Shown one piece after another: positions 42,111 through 50,372 of a stretch of DNA of 53,732 nucleotides. The notes below the pieces were generated by a model, which was given only the letters and a program-made list of their open reading frames with translations, searched no databases and was not told where the DNA came from. The DNA comes from Candidatus Anaeroferrophillacea bacterium. Its GTDB lineage: Bacteria > Desulfobacterota > Anaeroferrophillalia > Anaeroferrophillales > Anaeroferrophillaceae. Position 1 is the first letter of the stretch; each line of letters starts with the position of its first letter. A program made the translations under genes and the position numbers. The stretch spans positions 1 to 53,732 of the forward strand of contig JAFGAM010000077.1 of NCBI GenBank assembly GCA_016933675.1, written 5' to 3'.

Positions 42111-43104
42111 GTTCCATGTGCCGCTGCTGCAAGGCGACCATGGCGACGCCGCTGATCAACTCGTGAAAGATATCCGGCGCAAGATCGGCACGGGAAGGCA
42201 GCAGCACCGGGCCCCAGGGGGTGTAGCTGAAGGACACGCGGGTGATGCGCTCGATGAAAAAGTCGAGCTTGGCCACCACATTGCCGGTGTTGAGATCGGG
42301 AACCAGCATGATGTGGGGCAGCCGGCTCAATTCCGGGCGGTTCGGGACGCCGCCGGTGAGGATTTTTTTCAGGGCGTGGGTGCCCATAAGCGTGAATCTG
42401 CCCCGGTGCCGGCGGATGGACGGGGTGCGGCCCGAGGGGCGGCTGTCGCCACGAACCGCGAGGCTGGCGGGGTCGGAGATCAGTTCCAGGACATCCGGAT
42501 GGTCGATCCCCAGCAATTCCATCGCCCGCAGGGCGTTGTCGAGGATCCGGATCTTCTGCGGTTCGTCGGGAGCGATGTTGGCGCCGGTGTCGGTGACGAT
42601 CACCAGGTGGTCGCAGTCAGGCAGATCCCAGATGGTGAGGACGCTGACGATGGCGGCGCTGTCTGTTTGTTTCATGCGCCGGATCATGGCGCGGTAAACG
42701 TAGCTGGTGGGCAGCTGTCCCTTGCTGACCATCTTCACCGAGCCGTTTGCCAGCAGATCCATGGCGGTGTCCGCCGCCTCCTGGAAGCCGTCCGCCGCGA
42801 TGAACCTGACCTGTTCACGGTCGATGCCGACGCGCTGTGCCGCCTTGATCATCGTCCGGTGGTTGCCGATGAATAGCGGATCGATGAGCTTCCGCTCGAT
42901 GCCCCGGAGGGCGGCGCGGAGAAACTCGTCATCCTCCGGAGCGATGAACGCCGTCGGTACCGGCGGGCTGCCGCCGGCAATGGCCTCGAGATCGCCGATG
43001 GAGCCGATCACGGTTTTTTCGCGGGCTGATGGCTGCATGATGGCGGGGGAATCCGGTCCGGTGTTTGCCGCGCGGCCCGTCGACGCGACGATTTTTGTCT
43101 GCAT
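42103..43104 (-). CDS. Phosphate butyryl/acetyltransferase family protein, first copy
   Basis: The 333-residue protein has AFIAPEDDEFLRAALRGIER then KLIDPLFIGNHRTMIKAAQ, NGSVKMVSKGQLPTSYVYRA, LVIVTDTGANIAPDEPQKIR, and MLVPDLNTGNVVAKLDFFIE, the normal phosphotransacylase order. The start at 43104 has GGAAACGAG before it; an internal ATG at 43038 would remove 22 poorly conserved residues. It opens a tightly overlapping transacylase-transacylase-kinase operon that would conserve energy from a short-chain acyl-CoA. Confidence 0.82.
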   Translation of the reverse strand: MQTKIVASTGRAANTGPDSPAIMQPSAREKTVIGSIGDLEAIAGGSPPVPTAFIAPEDDEFLRAALRGIERKLIDPLFIGNHRTMIKAAQRVGIDREQVRFIAADGFQEAADTAMDLLANGSVKMVSKGQLPTSYVYRAMIRRMKQTDSAAIVSVLTIWDLPDCDHLVIVTDTGANIAPDEPQKIRILDNALRAMELLGIDHPDVLELISDPASLAVRGDSRPSGRTPSIRRHRGRFTLMGTHALKKILTGGVPNRPELSRLPHIMLVPDLNTGNVVAKLDFFIERITRVSFSYTPWGPVLLPSRADLAPDIFHELISGVAMVALQQRHMEHG

Positions 43105-43289
43105 ACTCGTTTCCGTTGCGGCTTGTCAAGCCGGGAATGCCGCCACAATGGTGTTTTGCCGCGGCCGACCGCTGGCCCGGCGGTTTCCCCGCCCGTTTTT
43201 TTACCCGTCCCGCTGGACAACGAACGGAAAACGGATATGATGTGAGCACGCACCGATCGGTATACCGTCTGCCGCCGGGCGGTGCAATG

Positions 43290-43658
43290 CTTGGAGTCCA
43301 GCAGTTTCTGCGCCTCTTCAGCCGTGCCCACTTCGACGGTACCGTAGGTGACGTTCGCTTCTTTCTGGGTTCGGCTGAACTGCATTTTGCTTACGAGTGC
43401 AGAGCCGACGATCCGGATGACCCGCTTCACCCCTTTTTGAAAGGTCGCCCCCTGGGCGCGCTTGATATGTTCCGCCGCTTCCGCTGAAGACGGCTTGAAT
43501 TCCGAGATGTCGTTCACGATGGTGAAACCGGTGTTCAGTTTGCCGGCTTTCCCGGATGACGGCGTCCGCGGCGTCACGGGGCTTCTTCCGGCTTCATGAA
43601 CCCCTTGAGGGTGATGAAGAGGCAGTTTCTGCCGCAGTCGGCTCTGATGTCGAACATG
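43290..43658 (-). pseudogene. Frameshifted small conserved protein (STAS/SpoIIAA-like fold suspected)
   Basis: A strong start exists: TAAGGAG, six bases, then ATG at 43656-43658. It codes MFDIRADCGRNCLFITLKGF then MKPEEA, and meets a stop. Two +1 frame corrections, near 43579 and 43547, recover DAADAVIRESR and then KLNTGFTIVNDISEFKPSSA, continuing AEHIKRAQGATFQKGVKRVI to EEAQKLLDS near 43292. The intact product would be about 120 residues. The present third frame has lost its stop and runs into the phosphotransacylase gene. I recognise the pattern as a small conserved bacterial protein but cannot name a function. Confidence 0.55.
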
Positions 43659-43973
43659 TCCGACTCCTTATCGGGGGTTCGGGTGGGGATCTGACCGCCA
43701 GGGTTCCGGACCATGCCGGCGGTGGTGTCGCTCCCGGGCACCGCGGGACCGCCGCTGCGGACCAGGCTTCCACCGGGTGGACGCAGATGCAGTTGAGACC
43801 GGGTGGATGCCCGGGACGTGGTACGCTATCGTACGTCCAGCTCGCAAGTTTTGAATTCTTTCGGATATCATGATGTAGTCTTGAATTATTTTTCTGTCAA
43901 CCAATCCTCGGTGAAGCAGGAAGTCGGCACCGAACAGGTTCAGATACGTTTGCGCGGGTTTGGATAGGTATGT
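43659..43973. other. Intergenic region before the P-type ATPase
   Basis: GTACG-CTAT-CGTAC (43821-43834), inside GGAC...GTCC, is a hairpin like the GTAC hairpin of repeat family A. The flanks are too diverged to call a copy. No gene or clear promoter is seen. Confidence 0.35.
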
Positions 43974-46900
43974 ATGGAAGGGCAGCAATATTACCAGGCG
44001 GAGAGCGGTGATGTGCTGGCCGCCCTCGGCAGCACCCGGGATGGGCTTTCCGATCACGATGCCGCCCGTCGTCGGCGAGAGTACGGTCCCAATGAGTTGC
44101 GCGAAAGCGTCTCCCCGCCCCTCTGGCTGCTGTTCCTGTCGCAGTTCCGCGAACTGCTGATCATCATCCTGATCATCGGCGGGTTCATTTCCCTGCTCAT
44201 CGGCAACGTCCGTGATGGTGCCATCATCTTCATCATTGTCGCCGTCAACGCGGTTATCGGCTTCCACCACGAGCGCAGGGCGGACCGCACCATCGAGGGG
44301 CTCAAAACCCTCATCCGCTCGCCCGCCAAGGTGATGCGCGACGGCGAGTTGACCGAAATCCGCCAGGAGAACCTCGTGCCCGGCGACGTGGTGCGACTGG
44401 ATGCCGGCGACAAGATACCGGCGGATATTCGCCTGCTGGAGGTCGGCGATTTCAGCACCAGCGATTTTGCCCTCACCGGCGAGTCGGTGCCGCGGGTACG
44501 GGAAACCGCCGCCATTGCCGGTGAGGTGCCGCTGGCCGACCGGGTGAATATGGCCTTTGCCGGCACCATGGTCGCTGCCGGCAGCGCCCTCGGGGTGGTG
44601 ACCGCCACCGGTATGGAGACCGAAACCGGCCGTATCGCCCGCCTCGTGACCCGCGCCGGTACGGTGGCGACACCGCTGCAGCGGGAACTGCGGCGGCTGG
44701 CGAACCAGCTTACCGTCGCCGTGGTCGTCATCGGCCTGGCGCTCTTCGTGCTGGGTATGATGCAGGAATTTTCCCTTTACATGAGCCTCGTCTACGCCCT
44801 CGGGGTGGCGATGGCGATGGTGCCCCAGGCGCTGCCGGCCCAGGTGACCGTGGCTCTGGCCACCGGCAGCAATCGGCTGGCCGAACGCCAGGCGGTGGTC
44901 AAAAGCCTGCCGGCAGTGGAGACCCTGGGGGCGACGACGGTGATCTGCACCGACAAGATCGGCACCTTGACGAAGAACGAGATGACGGTGCAGTCCATCT
45001 GGTTCGACGATCACAACTATGCCGTCAGCGGCGTGGGCTACGAGCCCGTGGGCGAGGTGTGGCGCGTCGGCGGGGTGGGGCATGAAGGCACGGATAATGA
45101 CGGAAGAAAGTGCCGCGGTAAGGGTTTCAGCGGCACGGATACCATGGGCACGGACCACGGTGGAAGGGAACCAGGCGGAGAGGAAATCGGCGCCGGGGAG
45201 CGCCGGGCGCTGGAGCTGATCCTTCATGTCGCCACCATGGCTTCCAACGCCGAGATCCACGAGCCCGACGCCGAACATCGTTCGTGGTATCCGGTCGGCG
45301 ACCCCACCGAGGCGGCGCTGGTAACCCTGGCGGCCAAACTCGGTGCCCGCGGCGCCGACGAGGACGAGGAGATTCCCGAACTGCACGAATTTTCCTTTGA
45401 CGGCGAGCTGATGCGCATGAGCTCGGTACGCCGCTTTCCCGACGGTGTGCGGCTGGCAGTGAAGGGTTCCACCGACAGCGTTCTCGGCATCAGCAGCCGC
45501 ATGTACCGCGGCGGCGAAGCGGTGCCGCTGACCGATACCGACCGGGAAGGCATCCGCACCCTGAACGAGGAATACGCCGCCGGCGGCATGCGGGTGCTGG
45601 CCTTCGGCATCCGGGATATGGATGATGTGCCCGGTGGTGCTGCCGGTGCAACTTACGGCGGTGATGCCGGCGGGGAAGGGAGCCGGGGCCGGGAAGACGA
45701 CCGGGGACATGCAGGAAACCTGAAACCGGAAGAGGATCCGGATCGGCAGGGTGGCGGTAGGGGCGACCCTTGCGGTCGGCCCGGTGCGGGGGAGGGAGCG
45801 AAGGAACGGCAGGGGGACTGGAGGCGTGAGGATGCCGAGCGCGAGATCACCTTCCTCGGCTTGATGGCGATGATCGATCCGCCCAAGGAGGGGGTGCGGG
45901 AGGCGGTGCGCCACGCCCGCGAGGCACACATCCGCGTCTTCATTCTTACCGGCGATCACCAGGAGACCGCCCGCGCCGTGGGCCGGGCCATCGGGCTGCG
46001 GGGGTCGGGGCCGGAGGCGGCGGTGCCGGTGGTGGCCGGGCGCGACTTCAAGGCGCTGGCGGACGACGAGCTGCGGGAGCTGCTGGGCGCCAACCGGGCG
46101 CTCATCTTCGCCCGGGTCGACCCCGAGGACAAGTTGAGAATTGTCGAACTGCTGGAGGAGCAGGGCGAGATCGTCGCCGTCACCGGTGACGGCGTCAACG
46201 ACGCCCCGGCACTGCGCAAGGCGCACATCGGCGTTGCCATGGGCCAGCGGGGGAACGACGTTGCCAAGGAGGCGGCGCAGCTGGTATTGCTGGACGACAA
46301 TTTTTCCACCCTGGTACACGCCATCCGCGGCGGCCGCACCATCTATGACAACCTGCGCAAGACGGTACTCGCTTCGCTCACTACCAACCTCGCCGAACTG
46401 GTGGTGGTGCTCGCCGGGCTGGCGGCGGCGGCGCGGTGGGGGTACCCGATTCCCATCCTCGCCGGACAGATTCTCGCCGTCGATCTGCTGGGCGAGTTGG
46501 GGCCGCTGACCTTGCTGACCCTGGATCCGCCCGCCCCCGGGGTGATGACCCGGGCACCGCGGCGGCCCGCAGAACGTCTGCTGGGACCGGCCGATGGCGT
46601 CGAGGTGACGGTGATGGGTGCGGTCATCGGCTTTCTGGCCTACGCCAATTTTCTCCTGTTCATGAACCGCGGCGGCACCGTGTTCACCTTTGCCTCGGTG
46701 AATACCGTAGCCTATGCCGCCGCCACCGCGATGAGCTATGCCACCATCGTTTTCTGCCAGTACGTCAACATCCTTGAGCGGCGCTCGCCGCAGGGCAGTT
46801 TGTTCAGCCGCGGTTTCTTTTCCAATCGGACCTTGTTGTGCGCCACCGTTTTCTCCGCATTCCTGGTCATGGTGCTGATCTACGTTCCCGGAATCCGCGA

Positions 46901-47042
46901 CTTTCTTGGTTTTGCGCCGCTGTCGGGCCGCGACTGGTGCCGGGTGGCCGCCGCCGCCGGCCTGTACCTCGCGGTTTTCGAGGGGTTTAAGCTGGGCAAA
47001 CGGGCGCTTGGAAAACGGCTTGCCGCGGGACGAAAAGCATAG
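43974..47042 (+). CDS. Cation-transporting P-type ATPase (P2-like) with altered DKTGT motif and inserted linkers
   Basis: The 1022-residue protein has the P2-ATPase order. It begins with an N-terminal cation-ATPase domain, followed by LTGES (about 167-171), then TM4 with VPQALPAQVTVALAT where PEGLP is usual. The phosphorylation site is CTDKIGTLTKNEMT with Asp327. KGSTDSVLGISSRMY lies in the nucleotide domain, MIDPPKEGVREAV follows, and VTGDGVNDAPALRKAHIGVA lies near 736-756. Six C-terminal helices follow. The normal DKTGT is DKIGT (codon ATC for ACC). Two Gly-rich linkers (about residues 355-405 and 555-620) lengthen it beyond the usual 880-930. The second contains a REP-like repeat in frame. 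The transported ion is unknown, and loss of PEGLP argues against simple Ca2+-pump assignment. Confidence 0.88.
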   Translation: MEGQQYYQAESGDVLAALGSTRDGLSDHDAARRRREYGPNELRESVSPPLWLLFLSQFRELLIIILIIGGFISLLIGNVRDGAIIFIIVAVNAVIGFHHERRADRTIEGLKTLIRSPAKVMRDGELTEIRQENLVPGDVVRLDAGDKIPADIRLLEVGDFSTSDFALTGESVPRVRETAAIAGEVPLADRVNMAFAGTMVAAGSALGVVTATGMETETGRIARLVTRAGTVATPLQRELRRLANQLTVAVVVIGLALFVLGMMQEFSLYMSLVYALGVAMAMVPQALPAQVTVALATGSNRLAERQAVVKSLPAVETLGATTVICTDKIGTLTKNEMTVQSIWFDDHNYAVSGVGYEPVGEVWRVGGVGHEGTDNDGRKCRGKGFSGTDTMGTDHGGREPGGEEIGAGERRALELILHVATMASNAEIHEPDAEHRSWYPVGDPTEAALVTLAAKLGARGADEDEEIPELHEFSFDGELMRMSSVRRFPDGVRLAVKGSTDSVLGISSRMYRGGEAVPLTDTDREGIRTLNEEYAAGGMRVLAFGIRDMDDVPGGAAGATYGGDAGGEGSRGREDDRGHAGNLKPEEDPDRQGGGRGDPCGRPGAGEGAKERQGDWRREDAEREITFLGLMAMIDPPKEGVREAVRHAREAHIRVFILTGDHQETARAVGRAIGLRGSGPEAAVPVVAGRDFKALADDELRELLGANRALIFARVDPEDKLRIVELLEEQGEIVAVTGDGVNDAPALRKAHIGVAMGQRGNDVAKEAAQLVLLDDNFSTLVHAIRGGRTIYDNLRKTVLASLTTNLAELVVVLAGLAAAARWGYPIPILAGQILAVDLLGELGPLTLLTLDPPAPGVMTRAPRRPAERLLGPADGVEVTVMGAVIGFLAYANFLLFMNRGGTVFTFASVNTVAYAAATAMSYATIVFCQYVNILERRSPQGSLFSRGFFSNRTLLCATVFSAFLVMVLIYVPGIRDFLGFAPLSGRDWCRVAAAAGLYLAVFEGFKLGKRALGKRLAAGRKA
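45756..45783 (+). repeat. REP-like element (GTAGGGGCG type), copy 2, inside the ATPase gene
   Basis: GCGGTAGGGGCGACCCTTGC then GGTCGGCC matches the GTAGGGGCGACC...GGTCG element seen at 12284-12312. It is translated in frame as GGRGDPCGRPG within the second linker of the ATPase. Confidence 0.6.
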
Positions 47043-47302
47043 TACGGGTCAACTGCAGCCGAAATCGACCCGGAATAGAGCGATGAAACCGCAACCAGCG
47101 CCACAATGTCTCCGATGGGGAAGTGGAAATCACTCCGGCCTCGCCAGGTTTTTTGCCCCGGGGTGACGCCGCATTGCCGGACGCGGCGCGGTTCGGGTTG
47201 GTGCGCCTGAGGGTGGCCGGCAGGGGCCGTCAAGGAGCGGGAACGATGACGCCGGGGTGAAAGCATCGGGATTGCCGTTTATGGTCGCGGGAGGATTGAG
47301 AG
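47043..47302. other. Intergenic region between ATPase and MscS genes
   Basis: No gene is seen. CCTCGCCAGG followed by TTTTTT (47137-47152) is a very short stem with a T-tract, a weak terminator candidate for the ATPase. The MscS ribosome site GGAGG is at 47289-47293. Confidence 0.25.
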
Positions 47303-48163
47303 ATGATTGAATCTTTGACTGGTCTCTGGGAACATCATGCCGAACTGATCATCGACCTGGGCTACAAGGCCCTGCTGGCGGTGGCGGTGCTGCTGGCGGG
47401 CAGATTCACCGTACGTCTGGTGCGCCGCGGTATCGAGCGTGTGCCCGGCCGTTTCCGACGCCTCGACGCCGTGCTGGTGCCGATCTTCGCCACCACCGCC
47501 GGCTACGCCGTCTACATCGTCTGCCTGGTGATTATTCTCGATATCTTCGGGGTCAATACCACCAGCATCATCGCCCTGCTGGGTGCCGCCGGACTTGCCG
47601 TCGGCCTGGCGCTGAAGGAAACTCTGGGCAATATCGCCGCCGGTATCATGCTGCTGATTCTGCGGCCCTACGACATCGGCGACTACGTCGAGTGCGGCTC
47701 CCAGGCGGGGACGGTAACGGAGCTGGGGCTGTTTACCACCACCCTCGAGACCGCCGACGGCCTCTACATCTCGGCGCCCAACGGCAGCATCTGGGGGACG
47801 CCGGTGAAGAACTTTACCCGCAACGGCCGCCGGCGGATGGATGTGATCGTCGGCATTGCCTACGACGATTCCATTGACGACGGCTTCAGTGCTCTCCGAC
47901 GGGTGATCGCCGCCGAGCCGCGGCTGCTGGCCGACCCGGCGCCGCAGGTGATGGTGCAGGAACTTGCCGACAGCTCGGTGAACCTGCAGCTTCGGGTCTG
48001 GACCAGTGCGGGCGATTTCTGGGATGTGTGGTGGGATCTGAAGAAGCACGTCAAGGAGAGCGTCGAAAGGGCCGGTCTGACCATTCCCTTTCCGCAACAG
48101 GATGTCTGGCTCCGGGGAGAGCATGAAACCGGCGGCCTTGCCGCTGAAAGCCGCGGGAGGTGA
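47303..48163 (+). CDS. MscS family small-conductance mechanosensitive channel
   Basis: The 286-residue protein has three N-terminal membrane helices. The pore-lining third helix is GAAGLAVGLALKETLGNIAA and is followed by GIMLLILRPYDIGDYVE. The soluble beta domain includes NGSIWGTPVKNFTRNGRRRM. Length and motifs match E. coli MscS. It would open under membrane tension to release solutes during hypo-osmotic shock. GGAGGATTGAGAG precedes the ATG. A LapA-like gene begins three bases after its stop. Confidence 0.93.
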   Translation: MIESLTGLWEHHAELIIDLGYKALLAVAVLLAGRFTVRLVRRGIERVPGRFRRLDAVLVPIFATTAGYAVYIVCLVIILDIFGVNTTSIIALLGAAGLAVGLALKETLGNIAAGIMLLILRPYDIGDYVECGSQAGTVTELGLFTTTLETADGLYISAPNGSIWGTPVKNFTRNGRRRMDVIVGIAYDDSIDDGFSALRRVIAAEPRLLADPAPQVMVQELADSSVNLQLRVWTSAGDFWDVWWDLKKHVKESVERAGLTIPFPQQDVWLRGEHETGGLAAESRGR

Positions 48164-48166
48164 GTC

Positions 48167-48385
48167 ATGCGAGTGAAACTCTATGCAGCGCTGGCCCTCG
48201 GCGCCCTGGTGTCGCTGTTCATCATGCAGAATATCGAGATCGTGGAGGTGCGGTTCATGTTCTGGCATCTGATGCTGTCCCGGGCGGTGCTGCTGCTCGG
48301 CACCCTGGCCGCCGGGGTGGTTATCGGGCTGCTGCTCGGCGGTTACGTCCGTCGCGGCAGCCGGCCCCGGCTACGCAGTGTGTGA
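48167..48385 (+). CDS. LapA domain-containing small membrane protein
   Basis: The 72-residue protein has two transmembrane helices (LYAALALGALVSLFIMQNI and VLLLGTLAAGVVIGLLLGGY) separated by EIVEVRFMFWHLMLSRA, then a basic end. This is the LapA/YciS architecture. The ATG has GGGAGGTGAGTC before it and lies three bases after the MscS stop, so the two are coexpressed. LapA proteins help assemble envelope lipids in enterobacteria; the role here is not known. Confidence 0.8.
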   Translation: MRVKLYAALALGALVSLFIMQNIEIVEVRFMFWHLMLSRAVLLLGTLAAGVVIGLLLGGYVRRGSRPRLRSV

Positions 48386-48459
48386 GCGATTCGAACTTGC
48401 CGGTTGTCCGCACCGGTGGTTTTCGGGAGGCGATGCCATCGAGAAAAACATGACGCTTT

Positions 48460-48850
48460 ATGCTTTATACGGTTCTGCTCGTCACGCTGTTTCTTCCCGG
48501 TGTCGTCTGGGCGGCGGACCGTTTTGTCGCTCCCGGCGGCGGTGACGCCGGGGCCGGCGACCGGCTGCATCCCTGGCGCACCCTGCAGTACGCGGCGGAC
48601 AGCGGCGGCGGCGACACGGTACACATCGCCGCCGGTGCCTACGCCGGATTTCGGGCGACATCCGGGGGCCGCGGCAGCGCGGCGATTACCTTATGTGGCG
48701 GATGGTCCCGGCCCGGTGCGGATCATCGGTGTGTACACGGCAGTGTCATCGAGATCGAGGCGGGGGATTACCTGGTACTCGACGGTCTGGAGGTAAGCGG
48801 CGCCCCGACCAACCTCGGCATCGATGTGCGGCTGGCGGCGATTGCGTCGG
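48460..48850 (+). pseudogene. Truncated, frameshifted secreted right-handed beta-helix protein
   Basis: The frame opens with a signal peptide (MLYTVLLVTLFLPGVVWAAD) and RFVAPGGGDAGAGDRLHPWR then TLQYAADSGGGDTVHIAAGA, the N-terminal start of pectate-lyase-like beta-helix proteins. Between about 48692 and 48740 the conserved continuation (YVADGPGPVRIIG) lies in another frame, and HGSVIEIEAGDYLVLDGLEV returns to the first, so two compensating shifts are present. After about 48840 homology is lost in repeat-like DNA. Normal family members have several hundred residues, so this is a remnant. Confidence 0.65.
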
Positions 48851-49012
48851 GGGGGCGCACTGATTGTCTACCGTGGTTAATTTGGGTTCAAGTTTGTCCG
48901 CAACCCGGCGATGGTCTCATTACACGATCGCTCCCCGTCGCGGCTGTCTGTCGGCCGGCAACGGGAGCCGTCAGGTGACGAAGCTGATCAGGTTATCGCG
49001 AAGCCATCGGGA
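48850..49012. repeat. Repeat-like DNA following the beta-helix remnant (family D relative)
   Basis: The segment ends GGTTATCGCGAAGCCATCGG, comparable with the TTGTTGCGAAGCCATC end of family D at 5282 and 40076. It replaces the 3' part of the beta-helix gene. The rest of the segment is not clearly matched to other copies. Confidence 0.35.
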
Positions 49013-49029
49013 ATGAGGGAGGTTTTGCC

Positions 49030-49500
49030 ATGTCGGGTACTCGCCGGGTTCGTTCTTGTTTTCCCTTCCTGCTGCTGCTCATGCTGTTGGCGGCGCCGCT
49101 GTACGCCGGCGCGCCGCTGCAGACCCAGGATGCCACGCAGTGGAGTGACATCGCCGTCGACCTGCTGTCGGTGCAGACGAAAAACGGGGTGTTGACCATG
49201 CGCTTCATCTACCGCAACAACGGCGAGCGAACGCTGGAGCCCGAGTTCGGCTACGGCGATTTTCACCTCATCGACGAGGTGAACCAGAAGAAGTATTTTC
49301 CCCTCAAGGATGCCGATGGCATCTTCATTGCCGGACCAATCCACAGTGATTACCGCGGCGGCACCTTCAAAGACCGGATTCCTTCCGGCGGCCGCAAGGG
49401 TGTCTGGATAAAATTTCCGGTGCCGGCGGACAACCCGGAAAGCATTACCGTTTCGGTACCCGGCGTCTTTCCCTTCGAAGACGTTGCCCTGCCGCACTAG
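49030..49500 (+). CDS. Secreted protein of unknown function
   Basis: The 156-residue protein has a signal peptide (FPFLLLLMLLAAPLYAGAPL). The mature part is predicted to be beta-rich (AVDLLSVQTKNGVLTMRFIY then RNNGERTLEPEFGYGDFHLI). KDRIPSGGRKGVWIKFPVPA and VSVPGVFPFEDVALP follow. This looks like an Ig-like domain of the DUF4352 kind, with a typical conserved-surface-to-core pattern. GGGAGGTTTTGCC precedes the ATG. It lies 18 bases before an OmpA-type gene and is probably cotranscribed, suggesting a periplasmic or outer-membrane role. Confidence 0.7.
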   Translation: MSGTRRVRSCFPFLLLLMLLAAPLYAGAPLQTQDATQWSDIAVDLLSVQTKNGVLTMRFIYRNNGERTLEPEFGYGDFHLIDEVNQKKYFPLKDADGIFIAGPIHSDYRGGTFKDRIPSGGRKGVWIKFPVPADNPESITVSVPGVFPFEDVALPH

Positions 49501-49518
49501 CGGCGGCCGGGGGCGGAG

Positions 49519-50298
49519 ATGATGGTGCCATCGAACACGCGGCGGCAGCCGGCGCGGGTGCATTGCCGCCCGGGGTGGTTTTTGGTGTTGACGCGGCCGG
49601 TGCCGGCAGTGGTGCCGGCGGCACTGCTGTTGCTTCTGCTGTCGGCGGGGCCCATGCTGCCGGTCGGGTTGCCGTGGCTGTCGGTGTCTGATGCGGTCGC
49701 CGCCGCCGCGCCGGCGGAGTGCGCCCCGGAGATTCCCGCGGCGGCGGTGGCGGCGGCGGAAGCTGCGGGGCGTGAACTGGGGCCTGATCGCGGTGCCCGG
49801 ATTTTCGCTGGCCGGGAGGGCGTTTCCTTCGCCGGCCGGTCGGTGGCGGTGGAGGGTATTTGCCGCCAGGTCTCGGGCCGCTCGGCGGCGATGCGGACGC
49901 TCATCAGCGACCTCGGCGCCCGGGAGACCGAAACCACCATCGAACTCGAACTTTCCGGCGACGTGCTGTTCGCCTTCGACCGCGCCGAACTGCGGGAGGA
50001 AGCACGTTCGACGCTGGACGACATCGCCGCAGTCATCGCCGAGCAGAAGCGTCCGCGGGTGGAGATTACCGGTCATACGGACGCCAAGGGTTCGGCGGCC
50101 TACAACCTGGACCTTTCGGAACGCCGGGCGGCGGCGGTGCGCGACGATCTCGTCGGCCGCGGTCTGGCGGCGGAGTTGTTCATCGTCCGGGGCTGCGGCG
50201 AGACCGATCCCCGGGCGCCGAATACTAACCCCGACGGCAGTGACAACGCCGCCGGACGCAAGGCAAACCGCCGGGTGGAGTTGGTGATTTTTAAATAG
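49519..50298 (+). CDS. OmpA family outer-membrane/peptidoglycan-binding protein
   Basis: The 259-residue protein has a long, unusual N-terminal signal region with hydrophobic segment VVPAALLLLLLSAGPMLP. An Ala/Glu-rich spacer follows, then a C-terminal OmpA domain: LSGDVLFAFDRAELREEARS, VEITGHTDAKGSAAYNLDLS, ERRAAAVRDDLVGRGL, and NRRVELVIF. The TGHTD and N-R-R-V-E segments bind peptidoglycan. ATG 49519 and 49522 are both possible starts, with GGCGGAG before them. Cotranscribed with the secreted protein upstream. Confidence 0.87.
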   Translation: MMVPSNTRRQPARVHCRPGWFLVLTRPVPAVVPAALLLLLLSAGPMLPVGLPWLSVSDAVAAAAPAECAPEIPAAAVAAAEAAGRELGPDRGARIFAGREGVSFAGRSVAVEGICRQVSGRSAAMRTLISDLGARETETTIELELSGDVLFAFDRAELREEARSTLDDIAAVIAEQKRPRVEITGHTDAKGSAAYNLDLSERRAAAVRDDLVGRGLAAELFIVRGCGETDPRAPNTNPDGSDNAAGRKANRRVELVIFK

Positions 50299-50304
50299 GT
50301 TTCA

Positions 50305-50347
50305 GGTTTCAGGATGCGGAATTCGTGATTCAGAATTCAGGATTCAG
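50305..50347. repeat. Tandem TTTCAGG/GATTCAG repeats
   Basis: TTTCAGG, TTTCAGG, then GATTCAG, AATTCAG, GATTCAG follow one another between the OmpA gene and the PGH-repeat gene. They resemble the CTCAGGA-type run at 9541-9592. Confidence 0.65.
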
Positions 50348-50372
50348 GGTACGGATGGAAGGAGTCGGAACA

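Noticed and set aside
43668-46319. Long 883-residue minus-strand reading frame
   Set aside because: It lies opposite the P-type ATPase, whose frame has all the family motifs. It is a shadow caused by high GC, with His/Gly/Asp-rich composition and no recognisable domain.
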